Below, one piece after another: positions 1 to 10,304 of a stretch of DNA of 22,472 bases (positions are counted from its first letter, which is position 1; each line of letters opens with the position of its first letter). The position numbers and the translations under genes were made by a program. Source of the DNA: Nemertoderma westbladi (lineage: Eukaryota; Xenacoelomorpha; Nemertodermatida; Nemertodermatidae). The stretch spans positions 1 to 22,472 of the forward strand of contig JAUCBJ010003585.1 in NCBI GenBank assembly GCA_032718475.1, read 5' to 3'. The notes beneath the pieces were generated by a model. The model was not told the DNA's origin. It did not search any database and worked only from the letters and a program-made list of their open reading frames with translations.

Positions 1-3000
1 AAGGTAAGATAATGCCATCGCTGACTGCCAGTTCTATAAAAGGTAAGATAATGCCATCGCAGAGTGCCAGTTCTATTAAAAGGTAAGATAATGCCATCGC
101 TGACTGCCAGTTCTATAAAAAGGTAAGATAATGCCATCGCAGAGTGCCAGTTCTAAAAAGGTAAGATAATGCCATCGCTGACTGCCAGTTCTATTAAAAG
201 GTAAGATAATGCCATCGCTGACTGCCAGTTCTATAAAAAGGTAGGATAATGCCATCGCTGACTGCCAGTTCTATAAAAAGGTAAGATAATGCCATCGCTG
301 ACTGCCAGTTCTATTAAAAGGTAAGATAATGCCATCGCAGAGTGCCAGTTCTATAAAAGGTAAGATAATGCCATCGCAGAGTGCCAGTTCTATTAAAAGG
401 TAAGATAATGCCATCGCTGACTGCCAGTTCTATAAAAAGGTAAGATAATGCCATCGCAGAGTGCCAGTTCGATAAAAAGGTAAGATAATGCCATCGCTGA
501 CTGCCAGTTCTATAAAAAGGTAAGATAATGCCATCGCAGACTGCCAGTTCTATAAAAGGTAAGATAATGCCATCGCTGACTGTCAGTTCTATTAAAAGGT
601 AAGATAATGCCATCGCTGACTGCCAGTTCTATAAAAAGGTAAGATAATGCCATCGCAGAGTGCCAGTTCGATAAAAAGGTAAGATAATGCCATCGCAGAG
701 TGCCAGTTCTATAAAAGGTAAGATAATGCCATCGCTGACTGCCAGTTCTATTAAAAGGTAAGATAATGCCATCGCTGACTGCCAGTTCTATAAAAAGGTA
801 AGATAATGCCATCGCAGAGTGCCAGTTCGATAAAAAGGTAAGATAATGCCATCGCAGACTGCCAGTTCTATTAAAAGGTAAGATAATGCCATCGCTGACT
901 GCCAGTTCTATAAAAAGGTAAGATAATGCCATCGCTGACTGCCAGTTCTATAAAAAGGTAAGATAATGCCATCGCTGACTGCCAGTTCTATTAAAAGGTA
1001 AGATAATGCCATCGCTGACTGCCAGTTCTATTAAAAGGTAAGATAATGCCATCGCAGAGTGCCAGTTCTATAAAAAGGTAAGATAATGCCATCGCAGAGT
1101 GCCAGTTCTATAAAAAGGTAAGATAATGCCATCGCAGACTGCCAGTTCTATAAAAGGTAAGATAATGCCATCGCTGACTGCCAGTTCTATAAAAGGTAAG
1201 ATAATGCCATCGCAGAGTGCCAGTTCTATAAAAGGTAAGATAATGCCATCGCAGAGTGCCAGTTCTATTAAAAGGTAAGATAATGCCATCGCAGAGTGCC
1301 AGTTCTATAAAAAGGTAAGATAATGCCATCGCTGACTGCCAGTTCTATAAAAGGTAAGATAATGCCATCGCTGACTGCCAGTTCTATAAAAAGGTAAGAT
1401 AATGCCATCGCTGACTGCCAGTTCTATAAAAAGGTAAGATAATGCCATCGCTGACTGCCAGTTCTATAAAAAGGTAAGATAATGCCATCGCAGACTGCCA
1501 GTTCTATAAAAAGGTAAGATAATGCCATCGCTGACTGCCAGTTCTATAAAAAGGTAAGATAATGCCATCGCAGAGTGCCAGTTCTAAAAAGGTAAGATAA
1601 TGCCATCGCAGACTGCCAGTTCTATAAAAGGTAAGATATTGCCATCGCTGACTGCAGTTCTATAAAAAGGTAAGATAATGCCATCGCTGACTGCCAGTTC
1701 TATAAAAAGGTAAGATAATGCCATCGCTGACTGCCAGTTCTATAAAAAGGTAAGATAATGCCATCGCAGAGTGCCAGTTCTATTAAAAGGTAAGATATGC
1801 CATCGCAGAGTGCCAGTTCTATTAAAAGGTAAGATATATGCCATCGCTGACTGCCAGTTCTATAAAAAGGTAAGATAATGCCATCGCAGAGTGCCAGTTC
1901 GATAAAAAGGTAAGATAATGCCATCGCTGACTGCCAGTTCTATAAAAAGGTAAGATAATGCCATCGCAGAGTGCCAGTTCTAAAAAGGTAAGATAATTCC
2001 ATCGCTGACTGTCAGTTATATTAAAAGGTAAGATAATGCCATCGCTGACTGCCAGTTCTATAAAAAGGTAAGATAATGCCATCGCAGAGTGCCAGTTCGA
2101 TAAAAAGGTAAGATAATGCCATCGCAGAGTGCCAGTTCTAAAAAGCTAAGATAATTCCATCACTGACTGTCAGTTCTATTAAAAGGTAAGATAATGCCAT
2201 CGCAGAGTGCCAGTTCTATTAAAAGGTAAGATAATGCCATCGCTGACTGCCAGTTCTATAAAAAGGTAAGATAATGCCATCGCAGAGTGCCAGTTCGATA
2301 AAAAGGTAAGATAATGCCATCGCAGACTGCCAGTTCTATTAAAAGGTAAGATAATGCCATCGCAGAGGCCAGTTCTAAATAGGTAAGATAATTCCATCGC
2401 TGACTGTCAGTTCTATTAAAAGGTAAGATAATGCCATCGCTGACTGCCAGTTCTATTAAAAGGTAAGATAATGCCATCGCAGAGTGCCAGTTCTATTAAA
2501 AGGTAAGATATGCCATCGCAGACTGCCAGTTCTATAAAAAGGTAAGATAATTGCCATCGCTGACTGCCAGTTCTAAAAAGGTAAGATAATGCTATCGCTG
2601 ACTGTCAGTTCTATAAATAGGTAAGATATGCCATCGCTGACTGTCAGTTCTATAAAAAGGTAAGATAATGCCATCGCTGACTGCCAGTTCTATAAAAAGG
2701 TAAGATAATGCCATCGCTGACTGCCAGTTCTATAAAAAGGTAAGATAATGCCATCGCAGACTGCCAGTTCTATAAAAAGGTAAGATAATGCCATCGCTGA
2801 CTGCCAGTTCTATAAAAAGGTAAGATATGCCATCGCAGAGTGCCAGTTCTAAAAAGGTAAGATAATGCCATCGCAGACTGCCAGTTCTATAAAAAGGTAA
2901 TATAATGTCATCGCAGACTGCCAGTTCTATAAAAAGGTAAGATAATGCCATCGCTGACTGCCAGTTCTATTAAAAGGTAAGATATGCCATCGCAGAGTGC

Positions 3001-3205
3001 CAGTTCTAAAAAGTAAGATAATGCCATCGCAGACTGCCAGTTCTATAAAAAGGTAATATAATGCCATCGCAGACTGCCAGTTCTATAAAAAGGTAAGATA
3101 ATGCCATCGCTGACTGCCAGTTCTATTAAAAGGTAATATAATGCCATCGCAGAGTGCCAGTTCTATTAAAAGGTAAGATATGCCATCGCAGAGTGCCAGT
3201 TCTAA

Positions 3206-3725
3206 AAAGGTAAGATATTGCCATCGCTGACTGCCAGTTCTAAATAGGTAAGATAATGCCATCGCTGACTGCCAGTTCTATAAAAAGGTAAGATAATGCC
3301 ATCGCAGAGTGCCAGTTCTATTAAAAGGTAAGATATGCCATCGCAGATTGCCAGTTCTAAAACGGTAAGATAATGCCATCGCTGACTGCCAGTTCTAAAT
3401 AGGTAAGATAACGCCATCGCTGACTGCCAGTTCTTTAAAAAGGTAAGATAATGCCATCGCAGAGTGCCAGTTCTATTAAAAGGTAAGATATGCCATCGCA
3501 GAGTGCCAGTTCTAAAACGGTAAGATAATGCCATCGCTGACTGCCAGTTCTAAATAGGTAAGATAATGCCATCGCTGACTGCCAGTTCTATAAAAAGGTA
3601 ATATAATGCCATCGCAGAGTGCCAGTTCTATTAAAAGGTAAGATATGCCATCGCAGAGTGCCAGTTCTAAAACGGTAAGATAATGCCATCGCTGACTGCC
3701 AGTTCTAAATAGGTAAGATAATGCC
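3206..3725 (+). repeat. Higher-order repeat block, 155-bp period (four basic units)
   Basis: Within the minisatellite the rare variant AACGGTAAGA recurs at 3361, 3516 and 3671, exactly 155 bp apart. Other variants (TTCTAAATAGG, a unit with GATATGCC) keep the same order between these points. Copies 3361-3515 and 3516-3670 are nearly identical. A more diverged copy precedes them and a partial one follows. This is local amplification of a four-unit block. Confidence 0.85.
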
Positions 3726-3944
3726 ATCGCTGACTGCCAGTTCTATAAAAAGGTAAGATAATGCCATCGCTGACTGCCAGTTCTATAAAAAGGTAAGATA
3801 ATGCCATCGCAGACTGCCAGTTCTATAAAAAGGTAAGATAATGCCATCGCTGACTGTCAGTTCTATAAAAAGGTAAAGGTAATTGCCATCGCTGACTGCC
3901 AGTTCTATAAAAAGGTAAAGGTAATTGCCATCGCTGACTGCCAG

Positions 3945-4690
3945 TTCTATAAAAAGGTAAGATAATGCCATCGCAGACTGCCAGTTCTATAAAAAGGTAA
4001 GATAATGCCATCGCTGACTGTCAGTTCTATAAAAAGGTAAAGGTAATTGCCATCGCTGACTGCCAGTTCTATAAAAAGGTAAGATTATGCCATCGCTGAC
4101 TGTCAGTTCTATAAAAAGGTAAAGGTAATTGCCATCGCTGACTGCCAGTTCTATTAAAAGGTAAGATAATGCCATCGCTGACTGCCAGTTCTATAAAAAG
4201 GTAAGATAATGCCATCGCAGACTGCCAGTTCTATAAAAAGGTAAGATAATGCCATCGCTGACTGTCAGTTCTATAAAAAGGTAAAGGTAATTGCCATCGC
4301 TGACTGCCAGTTCTATAAAAAGGTAAGATAATGCCATCGCTGACTGTCAGTTCTATAAAAAGGTAAAGGTAATTGCCATCGCTGACTGCCAGTTCTATTA
4401 AAAGGTAAGATAATGCCATCGCTGACTGCCAGTTCTATAAAAAGGTAAGATAATGCCATCGCAGACTGCCAGTTCTATAAAAAGGTAAGATAATGCCATC
4501 GCTGACTGTCAGTTCTATAAAAAGGTAAAGGTAATTGCCATCGCTGACTGCCAGTTCTATAAAAAGGTAAGATAATGCCATCGCTGACTGTCAGTTCTAT
4601 AAAAAGGTAAAGGTAATTGCCATCGCTGACTGCCAGTTCTATTAAAAGGTAAGATAATGCCATCGCTGACTGCCAGTTCTATAAAAAGGT
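3945..4690 (+). repeat. Higher-order repeat block, 244-bp period (six basic units)
   Basis: The variant GGTAAAGGTAATTGCC occurs at 4036, 4118, 4280, 4362, 4524 and 4606. Two interleaved series each repeat at exactly 244 bp, giving about three near-perfect copies of a six-unit block. A visible difference is GATTATGCC at about 4083 against GATAATGCC in the next copies. Two further units of the same variant (3872, 3914) sit just upstream with different spacing. High copy identity suggests recent unequal exchange or replication slippage at this end of the array. Confidence 0.88.
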
Positions 4691-4736
4691 AAGATTATGC
4701 CATCGCTGATCACCAGTTGTATAAAAAATATTGAGA

Positions 4737-4761
4737 TGATAATAATAATAATAATAATAAT
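4737..4761 (+). repeat. (AAT)n microsatellite
   Basis: About eight AAT/ATA triplets between the end of the minisatellite and the splice acceptor at 4790-4791. It is intronic. Confidence 0.9.
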
Positions 4762-4791
4762 GTTATGTATTATGTTCATATTCTTCTACAG

Positions 4792-5322
4792 ACTTGGGTC
4801 AAACGATTTGACAACGCTCAACCCATCTCTACTCCCGAGTCGCCCTGCACGCCGCTAAAGAAACGAATTCTTTATTCCAATGGGGAGTCTCCAGAGGTTT
4901 CCTTGGCAATAAGCATAAACAACGACCCCGGGAGAACGGCCATGGTATCCATTGATACCGCCAATTACGCCGCTGGTATATCTAGCGCTGTTGTTGTGGA
5001 ACATAGAGAGTTGAAGGATGAACAATGTGTAACTGTTCCACAATCAGTCGGATCGGTTCCACAGCCGGTTGGAACAATTCCCGAAACAGAAGGAACGATA
5101 GCAACTCCACAACCAGTTGGGGCAGTTATTAAACTAACTGGCACGCCAGCTATATACTACCAGAGATCAACTGCAGCTGTAACACCCGCTGAAACCACAG
5201 TTAGCACCGTGGCCCCATCCAATACAGATACTACGTGTAAGGAGGCGGTTGTAGCTGATAATGCCGGCGCTGTTACAGACCAACAGAGTAATAAAGTGGT
5301 CTCTAATACAATACAGTACGAG
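4792..5322 (+). CDS. Host gene, exon A of those visible (177 codons; possible KMT2E/SETD5-like tail)
   Basis: This is an internal coding exon. It is preceded by a pyrimidine-rich tract ending TTCTTCTACAG and followed by GAG|GTTAGT. It is 531 nt, phase 0 at both ends, and starts at ACT (Thr), reading TWVKRFDNAQPISTPESPCT. There is no initiation codon to place, because upstream exons lie beyond the minisatellite. The early segment has a TPLKK motif fitting a proline-directed kinase site. The middle has degenerate VPQ-PVG repeats (about residues 90-125), then Ser/Thr/Val-rich sequence. No folded domain is recognised and it is probably disordered. Assignment to a KMT2E/SETD5-type protein rests on a motif in a later exon and is tentative. 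Confidence 0.8.
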
Positions 5323-5844
5323 GTTAGTCAATGCGTTTCATACTGCACCTAACTGTTTGTTACTTTTTGGCACCCTTTAATTGTTTTGCTTCAATTAGAG
5401 CAGCACTTATGCACGCATGCCAGTTGCACCCAATTCTAAATGTTTTATCGTTTGTGGTTGCCGAATTTAGTTTCTATTGTTTTCTATCGGTTGCTGAGTT
5501 CTACTGCATATACCATAGCACACAATATATATATGTATATACACAATATATATATGGACATCCCCCATTTAATGTAGTGCTATATTATGCCGACATAGCA
5601 TATAGTTTGAGCCGCCATAACATTCTTATTGCACGCTGCATCACTGCAAGTTAATTGTGGATTGCATGGTGGTGACACAAATTTTTTGTTAAGCCATCAT
5701 AGCATCTGTGCAGCTTCAATGCAGCAGGCCGATTATAGATAGATATGCCGTAGCATGTTATAATAGCATCCATAGTAATTTCATATATAGTCTTTGTATG
5801 TTGACTGTTTTCATTAGCTACATTAGGTAAATACATTATTTTAG
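5323..5844 (+). other. Intron between exons A and B
   Basis: It begins GTTAGT and ends CATTATTTTAG. It is 522 bp, AT-rich, with a TATA-type dinucleotide patch around 5524-5556. Short ORFs on both strands look like chance. No RNA gene or mobile element seen. Confidence 0.75.
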
Positions 5845-7416
5845 CTGATCTCCTCACCGGATACCTTGCCTTTATCATCTGGCCAATCGAAGGGGTCCGT
5901 TGAAGACACCAACCAATCACAGGCGTCTGGGGAAGTTTCCAGCCAATCACAGGGGTCCGAGGAAGTCACCAACCATTCGCTCTCGGTTCCGTTCCGGACA
6001 TCTGATGATCCGATTCGTTGCATCTCGGGCCCTCCGGTACTCTATCCTTTCGACACGTCGCCCCCAAGTCCTGAAAGTCTATATATTTTGGGCCATTGTA
6101 GACAGCGGTCTTTCAGTGAAAATGCTTCGATTGATACATATAGTCGCAATACTCCCAGAGGTGGTGGACGCAAACAAATACCAAATATAACCGTCGCCCA
6201 GCCAGAACGAATCGCTTCACCGATCAATCAATCGAATCACCATCGCTTACAACAACATGTCACACCTACGTACGATGATCAACATACTACAGCTGTTGTA
6301 GCCCGCAAACACTCATCCACACTTACTATACTACGGTTCCCTTCACCAGAAAGTACATCATTTGCCTTCCACCAGAACAGACAAGCACATCCTGATGTAT
6401 ACGCACCAAAAGAATGGATACCCAGCCTGCACCCATCTGGAAAAACTGTACCCCGCATGTACCCTCATAGAGAAACTTTACCTAGCCTGCACCCTCCTAG
6501 AGAAACTTTACCTACCCTGCACCCTCCTAGAGAAACTTTACCTAGCCTGCACCCTCCTAGAGAAACTTTACCTAGCATGCACCCTCCTAGAGAAACTTTA
6601 CCTAGCCTGCACCCATCTAGAGAAACTTTACCTACCCTGCACCCTCCTAGAGAAACTTTACCTAGCCTGCACCCTCCTAGAGAAACTTTACCTACCCTGC
6701 ATCCTCCTAGAGAAACTTTACCTAGTATGCACCCTCCTAGAGAAACTTTACCTAGCCTGCACCCTCCTAGAGAAATTTTACCTAGCCTGCACCCATCTAG
6801 AGAAACTTTACCTACCCTGCACCCTCCTAGAGAAACTTTACCTAGCCTGCACCCTCCTAGAGAAACTTTACCTAGCCTGCAGCCTCCTAGAGAAACTTTA
6901 CCTAGCCTGCACCCTCCTAGAGAAACTTTACCTAGCCTGCACCCTCCTAGAGAAACTTTACCTAGCCTGCACCCATCTAGAGAAACTTTACCTAGCCTGC
7001 ACCCCTCTAGAAAAACTGTACCCAACCTACACCCACCCAAAGTGAGGAATATTCCCACAACCCACCCCAAACACCTCCAACCTCGCACTCCAAACCCGAG
7101 CTTCACTACTAAAGTATACGAATCCATCAACAAGTCCTTAATCCATGGTTCGAACCCACCTCGCACCCCTACAACACCTCCAAACCAATTCGGTATCCGT
7201 GACACCCCCCAGAGTCCTGACCCCCTCAGTAACCATGCCAACCCCGGACCCCCTAGTAACCATTCCGACAGCCGCGGGAGCCCCTGTCCCGCACGACAGA
7301 AGGCCCCTCTCCGAACTTCGGCTGTCTGCAGTGTCAACGATAGCCCAGTTGTCGTAGTGATCAGTTCCCCCCCTCCACGACCTCAGGTGGGACATCAACA
7401 GGGATCTCATACTCAG
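5845..7416 (+). CDS. Host gene, exon B with two in-frame 30-bp coding minisatellites (524 codons)
   Basis: The acceptor is ATTATTTTAG|CTG and the main donor CAG|GTGAGT, a very strong site. It is 1572 nt, phase 0 at both ends, so the exon can be skipped or kept without a frame change. The first 45 residues contain a 10-residue repeat (QSQGSEEVTN-like, about three copies). Then comes Ser/Pro-rich sequence, about 20 copies of a decapeptide ETLPSLHPPR (genomic 6421-7020), and a Pro/Ser/Thr-rich end with SSPPPRP. There are no catalytic motifs and no membrane segments, and it is very probably disordered. In the repeat part two other frames are also open because 30 is divisible by 3; those are shadows. 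Further in-phase donors follow at 7456 and 7495. Confidence 0.82.
5880..5975 (+). repeat. Degenerate 30-bp coding tandem repeat, about 3.2 copies
   Basis: Units start GGCCAATCGAAGGGGTCC, ACCAATCACAGGCGTCTG and GCCAATCACAGGGGTCCG at 30-bp spacing. They encode decapeptides of the form QSxxSxEVxN. It has the same period as the larger array downstream in the same exon but an unrelated sequence. Confidence 0.8.
6421..7035 (+). repeat. Coding minisatellite, 30-bp unit, 20 full copies plus a partial one
   Basis: A perfect 30-bp register with no indels from 6421 to 7020, followed by a degenerate unit. The unit is built of CCTAGCCTGCACCCTCCT and AGAGAAACTTTA, encoding PSLHPPRETL. Recurrent variants are TCT for CCT (Pro to Ser), ACC for AGC (Ser to Thr), ATG for CTG (Leu to Met) and single changes such as CAG for CAC. 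The first and last units are the most diverged, with KTVP in place of ETLP, as expected for an array expanding from the middle. Confidence 0.95.
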
Positions 7417-7500
7417 GTGAGTAACTATATCCAACAACAGGGTTCCCATATTCAGGTAATAGAGGCATTTATAAAGTATGTCACACAAAAACAGGTAATT
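7411..7500 (+). promoter_or_regulatory. Ladder of three 5' splice sites 39 bp apart
   Basis: CAG|GT sites lie at 7417 (GTGAGT), 7456 (GTAATA) and 7495 (GTAATT), each 39 bp from the next. The sequence before the first two is a visible duplication (CAACAGGGATCTCATACTCAG against CAACAGGGTTCCCATATTCAG). The reading frame stays open through all three, so use of a downstream donor would add 13 or 26 residues without changing phase. The first site is by far the best match to consensus. A fourth CAG|GT at 7387, 30 bp upstream, is also in phase. Confidence 0.6.
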
Positions 7501-9014
7501 CTACTTAACTAACCATTAGCAAAAGAGTTTGTGTAGCTTGTGGCGCATAGCATTGCATTAGTAACGTTGGATGTTTCAATGTATTTCATCAAACCGTTCT
7601 TGACTTATTACACACACAACGGATTTTATTCTGAAATATAATTATGCATAAGTGTTGTTATATTATTGTTTGGTTGTGTGCACCCACTACATAGATTTCA
7701 CCGCTGTTATGATTGTTTGATTTCGTCTGCTTGATATACTGTTTTTCTGCATGCTTTTTATTATTGTTTTGGTGATTAAATCCCAACTGTATTTTAGGCA
7801 ATAATACACACTATATTCATCAAGAACCAGTGTTTTTTCAGCTTGCGTTTCAGGAATGTCAGTATGGCTGCCATATGGAACAGGCCGTGCAGTTATACGA
7901 AGGTCGTGGCCGCAAGAATGAGAGGAAGATTTTATAAATGGAAATGCTATTCCTGAGATTGTAGGATGTGTTATTTCTATCTCACTTAATATCGGGTTAT
8001 ATTAAAATATAAACACGATCTAGTATCTTTTGTCTAGTTGGATATTTTCTGTCGCGGGTCCTTTCCATAGTTACTACTGTTTCTACCATTCTCAAATTGA
8101 ATAGGCGTTGTCAATAGAGTTGGGTCTATGTTTATACCTGCAAGTATTCTAATCATGTATTTAATAACGGGAACAGCTGAACATCCTTCAGTTGTTTAAC
8201 CAGGTTTAAAGGGAAACGACTAGCGTTCAGATCTATGAAAGGTTTTGCTAACAACGATGTAACTTCCACAAAGTTATCTGATACCGGTCCGGTGTGGTGT
8301 GATGGTGGTGGTGGTGGATAATTTGAACTCAGAGAAATATTAATGTTTATTTGATGTATATTCCAATACAATCAACGTCAATGAATGTAATGTACACACC
8401 CAGTCCGCACTCACCGAATTCGACTTAGTGGAATTCCCTGAATATTCTATACCTGTGGATATCTCTGTTGAGTATCCAAAATATTAGCATTACAACGGTC
8501 CAATGCACCCCTGGAGCTAGTAGCAGCTACGTCCCCTAAAACCCAAACCAAATGCCCGTGCTTGGAGCTCTCTGAGTGCTTGAAACCGGTGATGCCAGTG
8601 GTAAGGTGGCCAGTTGCATTGCAAGGTTCCTATATCTAGCATAGGAGACTAATGATAAGCTTAAATTAGTGTTTGAGAAAATTATAAACATAACCAACAG
8701 TGCGAATAATGTTTCCATAAGGATTAAGGGGGGTTGATCACATCAAATAAGTGTTTCAATGTGTTTTTTTCACTTTTTATGTTATTAGAGGGGGGGGGGG
8801 GGGGGGGGGGAGGTTGCACTGGCAGTATTTATAACCAAAATAATAATCGAATTTACATATTTACTTTTTGTCTACTTTCCTCTAATCTGCATTGTTATAA
8901 AAATACAGTGTTTTTAGTTGTGATGTTAAGCGAGTTTATTGACTTTGAATATATATTTGTTGCTTTTCTATTATAATTGAACTGTTTGTATTTCTTTGGC
9001 ATTCCGTGTTTTAG
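7417..9014 (+). other. Intron between exons B and C
   Basis: 1.6 kb, starting GTGAGT and ending CCGTGTTTTAG. It contains a TGG-rich patch (about 8291-8318) and a 21-nt G run at 8790-8810. I see no additional exon, RNA gene or transposon ORF. Confidence 0.75.
8790..8810 (+). repeat. Poly(G) run of 21
   Basis: An uninterrupted G tract inside the intron. It is compatible with intramolecular G-quadruplex formation on the sense strand, and length polymorphism or sequencing error is likely. Confidence 0.9.
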
Positions 9015-10141
9015 ATGAGAAACGACAACCCCCAATATAAACCTCTGCTTGTAGCAGTTACCACGGCAAATCCCAGTATACCCCAGAGTACAATTCGATT
9101 GCCTCCACCTGATCATATGTGGCCAGCCCGACCTACTACAGACAATAATACAATAAGCCGACCTACTACACTCACCAAACTCTCGTCTCCTTCCAGTCCC
9201 GCTTTATCGCTGCACCAACGCCATCCACTTCGTGCTCCAACAATGCCGATACTTTCACCCCAACTATCTCCTGTTGCTACCCACTATCAACCTCAGTTCC
9301 TAGTAATGCCAGCTAGAGGCGCCCCTCTACCCAATAAACCACCCCTGCTCTCCCCTCAACTCAGCCCCAATCCAATCCATCAGCCCTACAGCCCTAAAGG
9401 GGCCAGTCATTTAATTCCTAATAGGAAACGTCATTCCTCTCTTTGGTCACCAGATGGCGCTGATAAACTCCCCCGTTTGGACACCTATGAAGCGTCCTCG
9501 GTTGTCTGGCAACCGAATAATGCCCCGGTAGAGGTGGACCACTTCTCGGTGATTCCCGGGGTTGATGTCCCGTTGGAGGGCGACTTGGGTGCTGTAGAGC
9601 AGTGGGACAGCGGGGACACCCCCCAGCGGTGCGGGACCCCGGTGCAGGACGAGCGGCCGGGAACCCCACTCATCGACGAGCCGTGCGACTATCCGACCGC
9701 CTACGGCTCCGAAGACCTCCCCGGGGTCCCAGTCTGGGGGTCGACTGAGGTCCCCGAATCCGGTATCGGCGAGGTTCCCGTGTGGAGGGCGGTGGACCAA
9801 CCGAACGCGGCCATCGACGCCGCCGCGTGGCTGGCAGTCTGCGATAACGCATCCGATGGTCTACCTGGATTAATTCCGCCCTCCACTTCCGAACTCAATC
9901 CAACTCAATCTATCGAACTCACACCTGCTCCGGAACTGCAACCAGTTGCGACTCCGGCTGAGACGCCGGTGAAGAAGAAGGTCTCCCTAAACGATTACCT
10001 AAAACGCGCTCGTCCGGCGGACGTCACGCCCACCAAGGTGACAGGACGTACCAGTTGCCATGGGAACACTGAGAACAGCAAAGATCCTGAATCTTCGAAA
10101 CAGCCCCGGGTTACATTGGATAAACGGAAACACAAACACAT
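9015..10141 (+). CDS. Host gene, exon C, with KKKVSL..Y.KR motif
   Basis: The acceptor is GTGTTTTAG|ATG and the donor CACAT|GTAAGT. It is 1127 nt, phase 0 at the start and leaving two bases (AT) that are completed by the first base of exon D. The first half is Pro/Ser/Leu-rich with LSPQLSP repeated (about residues 85 and 114) and basic RKR near residue 140. Residues about 175-280 are acidic and GC-rich in DNA (9540-9850), with repeated VPVW and GTP motifs. Near residue 325 comes PVKKKVSLNDYLKRARP, which resembles the KKKVSLxxYxKR motif I associate with the tails of KMT2E/SETD5 chromatin proteins. I recognise no enzymatic domain. ATG at the exon start is coincidental; splicing in phase 0 from exon B is the simpler reading. 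Confidence 0.82.
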
Positions 10142-10304
10142 GTAAGTTATAGGAAAGCTATAAACTGCAAAATTAAATTTTAAGATTACCTTACAGCTAT
10201 TAATTCATCAGGAATGGTTTTATCCTTTTTTAGGTGTCTGTCACCAAATCATCAGTGATAAACAAACTGACTAATATAAATTTCATTTTGTTCTGTCTTA
10301 TTAG
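10142..10304 (+). other. Short intron between exons C and D
   Basis: 163 bp, GTAAGT to TCTTATTAG. A second acceptor-like AG at 10233 (CCTTTTTTAG) would put the downstream exon out of frame and into a stop within about nine codons, so 10304 is preferred. Confidence 0.75.

Larger units (their letters stand above)
1..4728 (+). repeat. Intronic minisatellite, ~40-bp units, over 110 copies
   Basis: An almost uninterrupted tandem array with units of about 37-46 bp, mostly 39-41. It starts mid-unit at base 1, so it continues to the left, and it ends in a degenerate unit near 4690-4728. Each unit has a GGTAAGATAATGCCATCG part, a variable core (GCTGACTGCC, GCAGAGTGCC or GCAGACTGCC), then AGTTCTATAAAAA or AGTTCTATTAAAA. 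It lies in the intron upstream of the exon at 4792. Short open frames on the minus strand are by-products of the period and should not be read as proteins. The orientation is given as that of the host gene, because each unit then reads AAG followed by GTAAGA, a near-consensus 5' splice site. Confidence 0.97.

Noticed and set aside
314-4663. Many minus-strand ORFs (60-140 codons) with repeated MALSYLFIEL-like sequence
   Set aside because: They are translations of the ~40-bp minisatellite. The unit length is not a multiple of three, so frames shift at each unit and no stable protein results. They have no initiation context, and the array lies antisense in an intron.
1-4728. CRISPR array
   Set aside because: Units are contiguous with no unique spacers, and the surrounding DNA is clearly eukaryotic.
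6362-7337. Second plus-strand frame (LYLACTLLEK repeats) and minus-strand frame (GKVSLGGCRL repeats) over exon B
   Set aside because: These are shadow frames kept open by the 30-bp period. Splice phases support only the ETLPSLHPPR frame.
10234-10304. Alternative acceptor at 10233 giving a longer exon D
   Set aside because: With the two-base phase from exon C it runs into a stop after about nine codons. The acceptor at 10304 keeps the frame.
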